Positions 22,288 through 35,700 of a stretch of 64,000 bases of DNA are shown here, piece by piece (position 1 is the stretch's first letter; every line of letters starts with the position of its first letter). Source of the DNA: Trebouxia sp. TZW2008 (lineage: Eukaryota > Chlorophyta > Trebouxiophyceae > Trebouxiales > Trebouxiaceae); contig BDIU01000463.1 in the NCBI GenBank assembly GCA_002118135.1, positions 1 through 64,000 on the forward strand, given 5' to 3'. The notes under the pieces were generated by a model that was not told where the DNA came from, made no database searches, and was given only the letters and a program-made list of their open reading frames with translations. Both the position numbers and the translations under genes were made by a program.

Positions 22288-25200
22288 CTACATCTCGAGG
22301 GCTGATCTTATGGTGATGTTGGGGATGAGTCTGCCATGAGTCAGCTGGTGGCGGCGGGCCCTGGTGATGGGTGAGATCTGTGAATGCTGCAGCCAGTTTT
22401 GCATTGCTTGCCTCTCATAGGTGTGCCCATCAGCTGCTACCACTGGGTCCTGGCATCGAGCCTGCAGGGCCGAAGAATGTGGTATCAAAAAAGTCTGTGT
22501 CTCCAAAGGTTCTACCTGTGTTGAACATGATGATTTTGCCTGCTTGAACCAAAGGTGAGAATGATACTGCATCACAAAACCAGGATGCTCAACAAGCATC
22601 AGGCGCCAGCAGAGCCTTTGAAACAGCTTTACTGATGCATTCATAAGATTGCTGGCAGCAGCAGCTCAGCTCAGAACCATCTCATTGCAGACAGCTTCAA
22701 ATTAACTCAGCTCAATTGGCTGAAACATGAAATTCTTTGTGCATTTTGTCACGGGATCAATGAACTACTGGTGAAATGCACCAAAATAACTGGATAACAA
22801 GAAACACTTGCGTGCAGCCATCTTTCATGCGCCCAGAATTCACAGGCAACCCACTCCTTTTTTGTAAGTTGCGCTTGAAAAGTTGAATGGCATAGTCACC
22901 TTGGTCAAGGGACACAAGAACAGATCGCTGGTGTCAGCAACAACTGGGTTGCTGGGCGTGTTCAGGTCTGTTGGCATGGCATTCTGATGCGCTGAGAGTC
23001 CTGCTTGATCAGGCTGTATCACTAGCATGTCTGACAGCTGTTGAGTGACACCGTGCAGCAAGCTGATCATGAGTGGTCTATCTGTTTCTGCTCTGCATGC
23101 TGCATCTCCTGGGATCTCCTTGCAGCATGAGCATCATGCAGGTGTAATGACTGCTGCTCAAGATGTGCCATCTGGGCAACTGCTGCACTGGTCTACTGTG
23201 GCAAGTTGCATGCCTGCAGTCACCATCTGCAATGGTCAAAAATAGGCGGTGCATGATGTTTTTCGAAAAGGTCTTGGCTGCCCTTGCCCTGGCCTCCTGC
23301 TGAGCCAGGTCTTGCAGTGCAGCCAGCAGCTGCTCGTACGCTTGGTCTACCGTTACAGACTGTATCCCTGCAGTCAGGACTTGCATTCCACTTTTCCTAT
23401 GTGAGCAACTTCTCACAGGTCTACGCCTGTTGGGGCCTTCGTTTATTTGCACTTCAGACTGCAACTTATGTGTATGTGCACTGAATCAGGAATTGACAAG
23501 GCTGAGCGTACCAGCCCCTCCAATGCGGGCTGAAACTTGTGTAGTGAGGCAGGCACAACACAAATTGAAGGCTGTTACTAACAACATAGACAGAGACAGC
23601 TGGCGAAACAGCTGGACAGTGAGGACATGCCAGGTGGTGTATGACTTGCAGCATGTTGTGACTAGAAGCCAGCTTCACATTCGGTTCACTGTGCTTGCAT
23701 ATGGACAGCACTGCCACTTGACAGGCTGTCACTGGCAAAACACTGCAGCATTTTGCTGGTTTCAATATGCTCTGACTACAATCTACTGAACGTGAAGTCG
23801 GGGGCTGCCTCACCAGGAGTGCGCTTAGCAGCATCTCGTGCCTGATCAGCAGGGGGTACAAAGGCACCGTACACCCAACTCAGCACCAGGCACATGGGAT
23901 GTGGGTCCTTGCATTCATGAGCCTTCTTTGATTGCCCAGCCTCATCAAGCACATGCCCCTGTGCACAAGCAGTTTCAGTATAGCCAACCTCTCAAAGTAA
24001 TGATTTTCATACAACCTTGAAGATGCATCCCACATATACATAAGCGATCATGTTTCTTCACATTCTTTTTGTGTCAAAGATTGATAGCCAATCACAGCGT
24101 TCTGACAGCAATGGTACCTCTGAGTTCAGCCAATTTGAGACAAGGACACGTTTATGAATAAGCATGCTTTGCTGCAGCATGTGCTTGGTGGAGCACATGT
24201 TGTCTCGCATAAATCACATGTTGTCTCGCATAAGTCACATCAGAACCAGCAGAATGAACTGAGCCAGCAAGCTTTGCGCCCTATCAATCTCGCAGGTGTG
24301 CTAGAATGTATATGGACTATTAGCATGTACAGCAGCAGCAGCAGCAGCCGCCAAGCAGACAATGTCACAGCAAGGCCAGCCAACATCACCAAGACGCTGC
24401 CTATAGCTTTGAGTGTAGTACTATTTGTCTGCAATGCATGTTGAGACTTTCATGCCACTCATATCTGATCTCAGAGGACTGATGTCCTAACAAGCTCAAG
24501 CGGCATCGCAACACTGTATACAACTGGGTAGCCTGTGCTGCTGAAGACATGCTCAAGCTGTAGCAACTCATGGAGCGTGATTGACTGGCAATGCAGGCTT
24601 GTGATGCGTCATCACCTGTAGGTGCTGCCGCCATTTGTCACTCACAACTAGCCATGCACGGTCCTCTGATATCATGTAGGGATCCACATCACCAAGATTG
24701 GGCTCTTCTGCCTGCAAAGTCAAGAGCACAGGTGCTGCAGACGCTGTTACTGACGCTGCATACTTGACTACTGCACTAGGCTGCGCATTGGGTCACTTTT
24801 GCAGACTGATTGCAAGAACAACTACTGCTATGATGGGGCAAGCACTGGACTCTTTGCTAATATCAACAGTGACAGCTGCAGAAGTGCAAGCATTTTCACA
24901 GTACAAGTTTGCCTGCGACGTGCAATCACTCAATTAATCGATCGATCAATTGAATCAATCGAATGTAATGTCTGGGGCGGGAGCCAGATGTGACTCATTG
25001 GACTTCCTGGCTCGAGAGCACAGGTGAGTGTGTCAAACAATGCATTGGCAGACATTCAGCTAGCATATACGATGTTGAAAGCAAAAGACCGTGCTGAAGA
25101 AGCGTGATGGCTCAGGATGGCATGGCTACAGACAGCCTTAACCTCCTGTCTGATTTGGGGCACAAGCAAAATCAAATAACACTTGCATAGCAAAGGACAG

Positions 25201-28200
25201 CAAAGGCTGACATGTGCACACCTGTTGCTCAGCATCTTGGGGGGTATTGTGATCATTGGCATTGAGCAGAGGCCATGCATTTTCTCAATGAGCCAATCGC
25301 AGATCATTGCAACCTCCAAGGTGGGCAGTTTTTCTAGGCCATTGATATCCAGCTCTCTCTCACAAAACTGCCCTGGAAGCCTCTCAAGCAGAAAGCGCGC
25401 AACAGGATCCCACACAGCATTCCACCTGCAGACAAGCTCATCTGTTTAACGCGCTGTCAAACGAGACTCCAAACATGAGGTGTTGTTTGGACACTGCACA
25501 ACGTGACTTGACACCATGCAACACGTGCCGCTGTTAGAGGTGATCACTTTAGCAACTCTTTGAACACACGAGGCAGTGATAGCCAATTCATCAATGATGC
25601 CATGGATGCAACCTGTGGCAGTTTCTGTGAGAGTCAGGCTCAAATGGTGTTCACAATCTTTTGGGCGCATTTGAAAATTTTGCATCCTACAATTCGTGCC
25701 GTCTCAGCAGATTGCAGCTCGTTAGGATTTCCAAGTACAATTCCCACTCACAGGCAACACTGACCCTGAGTTGCACATGCACATGTCATGACTGCTGTGC
25801 CAAAGCAGGGTCCAATGACTCACAGGTAGCCATGCTCGTCCACAGCTTCAACAATGTCGTCAATCAGCCTCAGATAGAAATTTTGCTCCACTTCGAACAT
25901 CTGGTTTGTGGAGTTGCGACTGTACTGCCTCCCATCGTACTTTGTCTGCATGTTATCCTGCAGCTGCCTCTTGTGAGCAGAGACTTTCTCCCAAAGCTTG
26001 GACCTACAGACAGTCATGTGCAACAATGCTTGCTCCTGTGCTGTACAAGCTTGTTTGCAGCTGCACAGCCTGACAGGTAGCAATCTTCCCAGTGTCAGAC
26101 TCAGGACCCATGCCAAACAATATCCTGATGCAGCTAGTCAAGAAACATATTGCACAAAGATGCTAAGGCAGTGTCTTGTGCAGGTGTTCCGTGCACAGCA
26201 GACTTCAGTCTGTGCTGAAGTGCCACTGCTATGTCGTACACAGCAGAGTTCAGTCTGTGCTGAAGTGCCGCTGCTATGTCAGGACATGATGAGCCTTGAG
26301 ATGCCGGCATGCAAAGCCCCATTGCATGATGGCTTGTTGCAAAGGCAAAATTGCACAAGCCAGCGGCGTTCAATGAAACTCCAAACAGCAGACAGCAGCA
26401 GTGGCTACAGACCAAAGCTGGCAGATTACTCTCTTGGAGTTTGCCAGAATGCGCCAGACGGATAAATGCAAAAGCCTTACATGCGCTGGCGCAGAGCTTG
26501 CTGAGCAGGCGTCTCAACATTTTCCCTGGGCAACATCCTACGCAAATTTTCCTCGATGTGCTGCTGCCTTGCATATTGCCTGCAAGTCAAAACTGAGCCA
26601 AGCTGATACATGATAAGTGATAAATTACATTGAACAACAATAACGCCACGTATGGTAAAGACGTACGATAGCACTGCCCCTTGCTTGGGTCTTCAAGAAA
26701 GTGCTTTGACGTCTGTATAAGCCTCAGTCTTTGCGGCAGGCAGATCTGCAAAAGCCACAGTGTTTGAAGCAGTATCGTCTCTCACATGATCCGCGTACAA
26801 ACACATTCAACCGCGCCCAAGCGATGACCAACAGTATGCAGCAGGAGACAACAATCAAAGCAAAGGGTGTATTACAAAGCCAAATCTGCACACCCAAACA
26901 AGTTACAACACTGAACAGGTGCAAATTGAAACGGTAAGCGGGATCTCTTGTTGACGTTGGCTGAATGCTGAATTCTGTTCTGAGCTGGGAGCTGATGCTG
27001 CCGAACACTGTGTGAGTGTTTGAAGCAGGCAGATGGGTATTGGAATACATGTTTATGCTGTCAGCACTGTGCAGGAAGCATCAGCATGCTTAACCAGCAA
27101 GTCTTGTCATATCGCTAAGTCAAGTAAGTCAACTAAGTCAATGCAGCACGTACTGGAGATTACCTGAAAGAGTTAGCATCTGAGAACTGCCTGCCCTCTG
27201 GCGACCACTGCCAAAGCTTCCAAGTTGACTTCTCAAGCAGCCAACGAAGACCCTTCTCCAAGGTGTCACTCAGGTTCAGCTCAGCAGCTGCATGAGCATC
27301 AAGCCCTGCAAAACCAGCAACATATATCACATTCAAAGCATGCTTGAGAAGTTGGAGTGGGTATGACACGCAGTCTATGACACATATTTGGTGGTGACTG
27401 CTACCAAGCATGTATCACATTTTCTTCGTCAAGGTCAGGCATGATCAGGTGCTAACATGAATAACATGGGCTCATGCTGGACGGTGCCATAGTGGGATCT
27501 ATTGTCAGTACAAGCATCAGCATAAAAGACAGTTGCGTTTGCAGCTGCCTGACCAGGCTGGCTTGTTCTGGATGTCAAATAGGGGCTGCTATCTACAGCC
27601 GTGGGCATTGCATGACTGAGCTCCTGTCATGCCAGCTCAATGTTGTGCAGTTCTGAGCTGATGTGGCAGAAGCTTGCCTGTGCAACAGCCATCGCTGCAT
27701 GCACATAGTCTACACCTGCGCCTGATTCTTTGCTAGACTTTGGCTGTTGACTTTAGCAAACAAGCTCTGGCACATGCACCTAATTTGAGGCCAAAGTGTG
27801 TGATCACATCGCTCATGAAGTTAAAGGAAAATCCCAATCAATCAGCAGCCTAAGATTGTGGCTGTTGGCTGCCCTACCAGATCACATTTCACGATTCTGA
27901 ATGCTTGTTCACTTGTGATGCTGTTGGAGTCTGCAAGTCTAGGTGAGAATGCACTGTAAGCTAGGCAACAGAGGAGCGCAGCCCCAGCTTATGTCGAAGG
28001 GTTCAGCTGCTGCGTTCTGCGCTCAGCTGTCCTGAATGCTGAGATCAACTATCATTGGGCCCTTGCAGGGCATTAAAATGGCACTCAGGGTTCCAGTAGC
28101 AAAGATGGCCAAGCATGCAACACAGGCCATTGCTGCTCAACACCTCCAGGGCGATTTCCAAGCGCAAGATACATATGGTATATACGTTGCTGTATTTGGC

Positions 28201-28742
28201 AGATTGATGTTGGTAGGAGTTTGACCTGCACGCTTCTTGGCCTTGTCAGCAAGCTTGGCTGCTCTGAGCCTGAGGTCACTCAAATCTATGCTGAGTAGCT
28301 CCGACCTCTGTTCATCACTCAGGCTTTCCCACCAGGACTCGACAATTGACTTCCTCTCATGCGGCAGCAGCTGCATGCATTCATTCATTCGTTTGTTCAG
28401 TATAACGCTTGCTAGGCAGGCTCTGAAACTCGGCGATGACGGTATGAACAAGCACAATCATTGGCCGCAGCTGAGCCATGATGTTAGGTTCTACACATAC
28501 TGTGGTTTACATCAAAGTGTGCGTCGCTCGAGCCGACATGGCTCTGATTGCTCATATACACCTGTGCAACTGCTTGCAAAGAGCAACGCTGGCAGAACGC
28601 AACTTGATTTGCATGGCACAGAAGACAGTAACATGTCCCTGCTCACCTGTGGTTGGGAGTTCCTGCACTCCCTAGGCTTCCCTTCTGATTTCTTGTTGCT
28701 TTTGTTTTTGTGGCCCGTTTTTCCTTTCTTTGGAGGGGCCAT
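22288..28742 (-). pseudogene. U-box gene copy A, degenerate paralogue
   Basis: Inverted, diverged copy of the gene at 49405-58896. Matching exons: 28742-28647 (MAPPKKGKTGHKNK), 28370-28226 (LLPHERKSIVESWWESL), 27305-27164 (STWKLWQWSPEG), 26579-26481, 26003-25824, 25425-25222 (LDINGLEKLPTLEVAMICDW), 24711-24616, 23907-23814 (WVYGAFVPPADQARDAAKRT), from 23367, about 23145-22900 and 22461-22288. The last encodes most of the U-box (QDPVVAADGHTYERQAMQNW), so the ligase domain looks intact. The whole coiled-coil block of copy B (55300-58260) is missing. Two exons are 5 nt longer than in copy B, after LIEK near 25280 and after QKQ near 23070, and both shift the frame. It may be transcribed but is unlikely to give the full protein. 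A short form using the intact 3' exons is possible. Confidence 0.75.
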
Positions 28743-29730
28743 ACAGCTGTCAGCATATGCTGAAAGTGCGACAAAAGCAGCAGCAGCTGCAGATGCTGCT
28801 GCGATGAGTCCGAATGGCCTGTTTCAAGCAAGCTTTACTGCTCTGCCCTGATCATAAATCACTTGACAGCAACTGCTATTGCAGACCGTGCATTGCAAGT
28901 AGTCAATGGTCCATTGCTTCCTGAGGCAAGCTGACAATGCTGTATGCTGACTTTTCCTGCAGCAAGGACAGTACCCTGATTCGGCGCTAAGAGTCGAAGC
29001 ATGCCATAGCAACGGATGTTTTTACAAGTGTGAACGAACGCATGCGCACCACTTCTTGGCGCACAAATTAACCTTTTTCTCAAGCTATCATGAGTGAGTA
29101 TGAGGAATCAGGCACGTCGCTCTGTACTTTCAGGCCTGAAGTGTACAGCAAATTGCAAATAACAGAGTAGCCAGTCGAGGCTGCAAGGTTGGAAGAATGC
29201 ACTAGACCAGGAGTCCAGCCTTTGGCTTGAATCGAAGCCAAAGAGCTTGCGGTCTGCACGCGGTCTCTGTTTGAAGTGCAAGGTAGCAGGGTGGAATCTT
29301 GGATGGTCCCATTCTGGCTTTTCACCGTCCGTCAATCAATCAAACAATTGCTTTGATCATTCAATGATCATGACCCTTTTCAGCTTTTTGTTTGGCGAAC
29401 CGCTGCCGCCGTGAGGGAAACGGCCATTGCTAGGATATCATCATATGCACCAGCTATGTGTTGGCTGAAGGTCTTTTCGAATTACGCTTGGTGATGCTCG
29501 TCTGACCGCGTCTCGTGGCGTTTACACTGACATTGGCGACTTCGCCGGCCTGAACTCAGCCCTCCTGATTCAGCGACTGCTGAAGGACTGAACCTGTTCA
29601 CTGACTGAGATACAGCCGTGTGTTTAACAGCCCGTTCATGAAAGTTCCCCCAAAGATCAACAGGATCAGTCATTTCAGGCAACGTATCAACAAGGCGAGA
29701 AGACCCGACCGATAAAATGGGTCACAAGGC
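28743..29730. promoter_or_regulatory. Divergent intergenic region, copy A and ATPase
   Basis: About 1 kb separates the starts of U-box copy A (-) and the ATPase (+). About 70 bp upstream of copy A is similar to the sequence upstream of copy B. The stretch 29290-29355 (TTGGATGGTCCC then CAATCAATCAAACAATT) matches the reverse complement of about 48758-48830, upstream of copy B, so the duplication includes the 5' flank. No gene is supported here. Confidence 0.5.
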
Positions 29731-32700
29731 ATGCAGAAAACTGAATCAACCTCGCAGCCGCCTCGCACATCCGTCAGCGTCCTGCAATCCTCTGCAGTGA
29801 GTTGTAAAAACTGTCTCTCAAGTATGCTACTTCTGTCAGTGACAAGAATGCTACTGACCCTTGACAGATTGACCTTCACAGACTGTGAGTGAGTTCACTG
29901 GCTATCAAACCCGGCAATGGAGCCATGCGGCCTTCGCAGCACTCACGGTCCTCACGGGAGGCCTTGTGCTTATCCTTGTATGGGTGTTGCAAGTCAGCCT
30001 GCCTCAAGCTGCAGTTTGCATGCTGAAGCAGTGCTCGCTAGACAAGGCAGAATATGTCCTTACCAAGGTGAAATTCCAAGTTCCTTACCCCCCTCACCTA
30101 ATTTGAGATCAGTAGCTACGAAGTTTTGAGCAAAACTTGAAACAGTGAACATGGATTTGCCTGAAGCTTGGGTCCCTTGTGCTGCAGCTTTTAAGTGGGC
30201 GTCAAGACCTGAACAAAGTTCGAAGCATCCACATGCCCAGAAGGTTCCTTGTGCATCAGGTGTGGCAGAACTTGATAGTTGTGCCTTTCTGCCAACTCTG
30301 ACTTTCCCAGCTGCTGCCCTGCTGTTGCCTGCTGACAGCTCTTTTGACCGCATTGCGCTGCCATTGCCAAAGAAGGCTTAGGATCTGCGTCTTCACGTTG
30401 TCTCTGTCTTGAAAGGACACATTTACAGCTGACACATGCACCTTGCCAATGACACATGCATATGCGTTGCCGCACATGCTGGCGTCAAGCCTTGCTGCAG
30501 CTTGAGGGGTGCTTGCCAAGTGTTTAGTCTGTAGCTTGCTGCTCTGGTCCTGTGCCAAGCCAACGTTGTGAGTTTTGCTGCCCCGCCCTGTAGGATTCTG
30601 ATGGTCTGGCCTTTGACCCAGACGGCAACACAGCAAGGGTTTTCCGCCTCAGGCTGACGTTGTACATATACGATACAGCCCATGATACATTTTGCCCTGT
30701 CCCATCAATGCCTGCTGGGCTGCCCACACAGATGCTGCAAGCCAGGAAGGCATTGCAAGCCATCAATGCAGGCAAGTCCTCAAAAAGCCACCATTGTGTA
30801 ATAATAATAGTAAATGTTTACACTTCCAGCACATGTGCTAGCTGTGTGTGGCCCGAGTCCAGTTATGTAATGCGCCCATGTCAATACATCTTCAGCAGCC
30901 AGCTAAATATGTGCAGAAGCATTCAGCTCTGAAAAGGAGACTGTTGGAACAATGGCAAATGCACCTGCATTGTCTGCCTGCAGGTGCAGATTGGTCTATT
31001 TTGAACAGCGTTGCCAGCTGGCCTCGGCAGCAGAGGGCAGCACTGTATGGACATAATGACATGACAGCTGGCAGGCCGAACTTGTTTGTCATGGCCAGCC
31101 AGACCCTCACCTACCCACTCTTCTTGATCCAGGTCTGGTGCCTTTCCAGTATGAAAGCTGATGCAGTAATTTTGCCTTATGACAACTGCTTTGTGTCCCA
31201 AGAAACATGGCCTGATGTAGAACTCACCCTGTTCAAGAGCACCACTGCAATCAGAATTCAGGGCTGGTTCCCAAATGCAGTTTTCAACAACAAAGTTATC
31301 CTTATACCGATTGTGCATGTAAGGAGAGATTGCTGTACTGGTTTCAGGTACCCTGTGTATACAGTAAGATCGAGCCAAATCTGGCAAGTGAGCGCGCCAC
31401 TTTCTGTTGCTGTGGCGTGTCCTGCATATATGCAGTGCAAATGAGCTTGACATGACACACACACACCTAGCGCTTGTGCTGTTATCTTATGGTTTCCATT
31501 ACAATGACGATACATGCAGCATTGCCCTGACATGCACCCGTGTGCATGCAGTACGTGGAGCTGGCATGGACAGTGTATATACGCTACTACCCCTATGCTG
31601 GCGCCTTGTTTGGTATCACAATTGTTTCAGGCTTCCTTTCAACAGTGGAGCTGTACCGCAAGAGACTGCAGCTGTTCAGGGCAGCAGCTCATCACCAGCT
31701 GGTTCCAGTCGTCCAAGCAGGCCATGTCAGGTGCACCTGCATTGCCTGACCACAATGCCGTGAACGTCAGGGTCGCTGTAAAACAGCGGCTCTGCAACAC
31801 AAGAGGCAACTGAAAATTGTAGTGAGTAATTTGCCAGTCATCACATGACTTTGCAGCTCATTCATGCATGCTGTGTAGGGCTCAAGACCTGGCTGAAAGC
31901 GCAATCTCAAATGGCGTCTCAATGCAATCCAGACTGTGCCCATGATTGCTGTTTCATCATTTGCGCAATGCCTTTGCATGGGTGTCAAGCAGCATCACAG
32001 GCAGAAGCTGCAGTCATACCAGGCATGGTGTCCTTGCATGTGTTGGCTTGAGATCCATGTTTGGGTACTGAGTGGTGCGTTGCTTGTAGGGCATGACAGA
32101 ACCTAAAGGCTTGCTTGTCATGTAGGCCGTCGTCATCTCACAAGCTGGTGCCAGGCGACATCGTAGTGGTGCTGCGAGGCAAAGCCACCTGTGACATGGT
32201 GCTGCTGCAAGGCACTTGCCTCGTTGAGGAATCCATGCTCTCAGGGGAGGTAAGGCATGTCATGCTTGGCTAAATAGGGCTTGTGCTAGAATGTACTACT
32301 ACTGTCATGCACAAGCAGGCATTCACTGAATGCGTGTATCGTCACTCAAAAATGCTAGATAGCTGAACCAAGCTAAATATGTCCCTGGGAGCTCAGCTAC
32401 CTGAACTTTGTTTTTGCAAGGATGCCAAGCAATGTGTTTCTGAAGGCAACTTCAGCCAGGACTTTCCAACACTGGCTTTGCAGGCAGCTCAAGTGCGCAA
32501 AACCAGCTACATGCACCGCGAAGAAGAGCACGGTCAATCAGCGGCCATGTATAGCCTAGAGACACACCACTCCTGCACTGTGCATGCTGGCACATATGTG
32601 CAACAGGTACTGTGACTCCTCTTTGTAGCGACTGCTTTGTTTCCCATGAAACTTGTGCTTATATCAAATTGTCCTTACTCAGAGGTGCCACTGCAGTCGA

Positions 32701-35700
32701 AATGCAGTAATTGATTATCAATTGCATTGTCCTCACAACATTGTTGTCCTTGTACCAAGTGTCCTAACATTGAGATATCACTGTGCATGGCCAAGTGCTG
32801 CTGAGCATGTGACAGGATCTGCACATGTCAGTGGTGCAAGACATCTGTACTGCACATGAAGCTGCACATCATGATGCAATCCACACCATGTTGCAATCCA
32901 CACCGTGTGATGCTCAAAGCAAGCTGGCCTGCCGAGACTCGACTTGGGCCACACACATCTAGCACCTGTGCTAGAGTGTGCAAGCCATTGTTGCTGTGAA
33001 GGCTTCAATCAATCAATCAATCAGTCAATCATTCAATCAACCAATCAATAGACTTTGCAGTCCGGAGTGGGTAGCCAGCTGTGACTGATTGGAGTTTCTG
33101 GCCTGAAAGCACTAGTTGATGTTTCCGGCAATCAAAGGCAGCTGAGCAGAGTTTGCATCAAAGAAAAGGCACATGCCCCGCTGATGCACTCATTTTGCCA
33201 CTGTCAATTCAGGTCTGGAATGAGGACGGCTTACAAGACGAGGTCTTGGCCATGGTGGTACGCACTGGTCTGTACACCACCATGGGGAGTATGCTGCGTC
33301 AGGTTATGGCCCTGTCAAATGCTCTGGACTCCATGCGTGACCCTTTTGTCGGGGTGAGTTGCTCCACGACGCATTTCTGAAGAGCTTGCACTGAATCACG
33401 AAGGCAGGCATGCGCGCTAAATGCGACCTTGACTCTTGCCAGAAACGCTTGCATTGGATTGAGCGTCAGGTCACAGTTGTCTCTGTTCTCAATGATAAAC
33501 TTTGAATGCACAATTCAGCATGATGTATAAGGCTCGTTTGTGCCTTTCATCACATGGGATTTACAGGATCTCTGCTCAAGTTGATATGGCCTTGTACTGA
33601 TTGTCATGCTCAGCCTGTTGCTACTGACTCAGCCGTTGGGACCCACATACTTGTTCATGCTGTCAAAAGTTCACTATTTATTCACTGGTGCTATGTGTTG
33701 CTGCGCCACAAACTTTGACCCCAAAACACTCAATAAGCAAACGAATGAGACTAGTCATTCATCAAAGAGTATTCAGCAAGCAAATGTTGGGTGCCCTGCG
33801 CTGCAGGATGTTCTGCGCTACTGTGCTGCAGCCGCCATTCTGCAATTAGGCATCTTCATGCTGTACGTGGCAACAGCTTCATGTCACGCTCACAGCCCAG
33901 CAAGCATTGTCAACCATGTTGGGAACTTTCTGGTTGCGACAGTGCCCACAGGCATACCCACCATGCTCAATTTCTCCCTTTTCCGATGTGTGGTCAAGTT
34001 GAGGCGCCATCGGATTGAAGTGCTGCAGCCCAGTAGGATCAAAACTGCAGCTGCAGTGGAAGTGGCTGTGTTTGACAAGACTGGGACTCTGACTGGAGGC
34101 CTGGTGAGAGCCACGCTACTGAACGTGTGGCGTGAACATGCATGACCTGTTCTGCATACCAAAGTGTTGCATACTCTGTTGTCACAAATGCTTCTCGACC
34201 GTGTCCCTAACTCATAGGTGCTCATTGGCCGCCTTCTTCTCTCTAAAGCTATTTCTTGCGTGTATGTATGCACAGCACTGGGGCAACAGATGGCTTGATG
34301 CATCTTGAAAACTGATGTGCAGGCACAGAAGTCGAGCATTCAAGCCTTTGTTTGTGTTGACTGCAGCCTGAGCTGCATGGATTTGTGCCTGTGTTACGTG
34401 GCACTGTTTTTGGGGAATTGCAGCGCTCTGCCACAAGCTGGCCAAATGGCCTGAGGCAATGTATTGCAGTCTGCAACAGCCTCAACCTTGTCAACAAGCA
34501 TCGTTTGGCTGGGGAGAATGCTGACTATGAAGCTTTCCGGTCCTGTGAAGCCCGCTTTATGGTGAACGACATGACACTCATTCATCTGCTGTTGTTGTGA
34601 CATGATGTTGCCTTGATGTCTGCTTTCTAGCTGAGCATATATGTATGTATCCTTGAAGATGCAACCATGTGTTTCAGAGAAGTTGCCACCGGATGAATGC
34701 ATGACAATGGCCAAGAGCGTCTTTCTCTGTCAACACTCACAGCCCACCAGCTTGCCATGGATGGAGATGTAAGGCACGTGAGACCACTGCTAGCAAGTAC
34801 TTTGAATGAATGCAATCACAGAGCAAAAGTGCGCCAGGATGCAGCATTTTTTGCTGATTGCCTGGCTGCCTCAGCAAAATGATCACAAACTACCCCACAT
34901 GAACGCTGCCATTGGGAGCTCTTACTTTATTACCAACTTGATGTATCAAGGATGTCATGATGCAGGAGCGCAACTTGGTCTCACTGCCACTGAAGCGCAA
35001 TCACCACAAGTCTTCCCACATGACCACGCTAAACATCCTGAAGCGCTTTGAGTTCACGCCTAACCTGCTCAGATCTGGAGTCCTTGTTGCTGACTCCTCT
35101 GACAAGGTGAAGGAGGCAGTTTACTTTGCAAGGGGCGCCCCCACCTCCATAGAGGAGCTTGTTGGGCAAAGTAGGATCCCTGCAAATTTTCAGCAGGTAC
35201 CCTTACATGTCCCTATGGTAGGCCTGATATTCAGATGAAATTGTCAAACGCTGTGTCTGAGACACATTCTCAAGCAGTTGTACCGGCTGACTGCTGCATG
35301 TTGTAACAAGTCTCAAACTTGCTCTTCTTCTTGCCAAGAGGCATGATTGCATCCTGCATTGCCAGATAGATGAACATTGGCGCCATGTGCAAAATAAGTT
35401 GCTGGCAAATACATTGTGTGCACAGGCAAACTTTGATGCGTGGTGCCTGGTCAGTCAAAGAATCTATAGCTTATGTGCTGTGTATGCAAGTTTTGGAGAA
35501 CGGAGCGCAATGCTGTTTCATTCCAGGAATGCCACACTCACCTTGCTTGGCTGTTGCGCAGCTTGCTGCGACGCCTTAGCCATGTGAGCTTTTTGCCATC
35601 TGCTGCAGATGACTAGCTTTTCCTGATGGGCATGCCCACAGGCAAAATGTTGCCTTCAGGGTGTGCGCAACGGTCCATACTTTCACTAGTTCAGTGCTCA

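Noticed and set aside
28237..28851. 204-codon plus-strand open frame
   Set aside because: It lies antisense to two supported exons of U-box copy A and has no recognisable motif.
29885..30106. ATPase start at GTG 29885
   Set aside because: A TTCACAG acceptor ends at 29881, and a small upstream exon with ATG at 29731 joins in phase, so a non-ATG start is not needed.
30848..31444. 198-codon plus-strand open frame and a 179-codon minus-strand frame
   Set aside because: The ATPase exon 30984-31132 uses one of these frames over a short part only; the rest crosses a donor into intron. The minus frame is its shadow.
33004..33055. CRISPR-like direct repeats
   Set aside because: This is a degenerate (CAAT)n microsatellite without spacers, in a eukaryotic intron.
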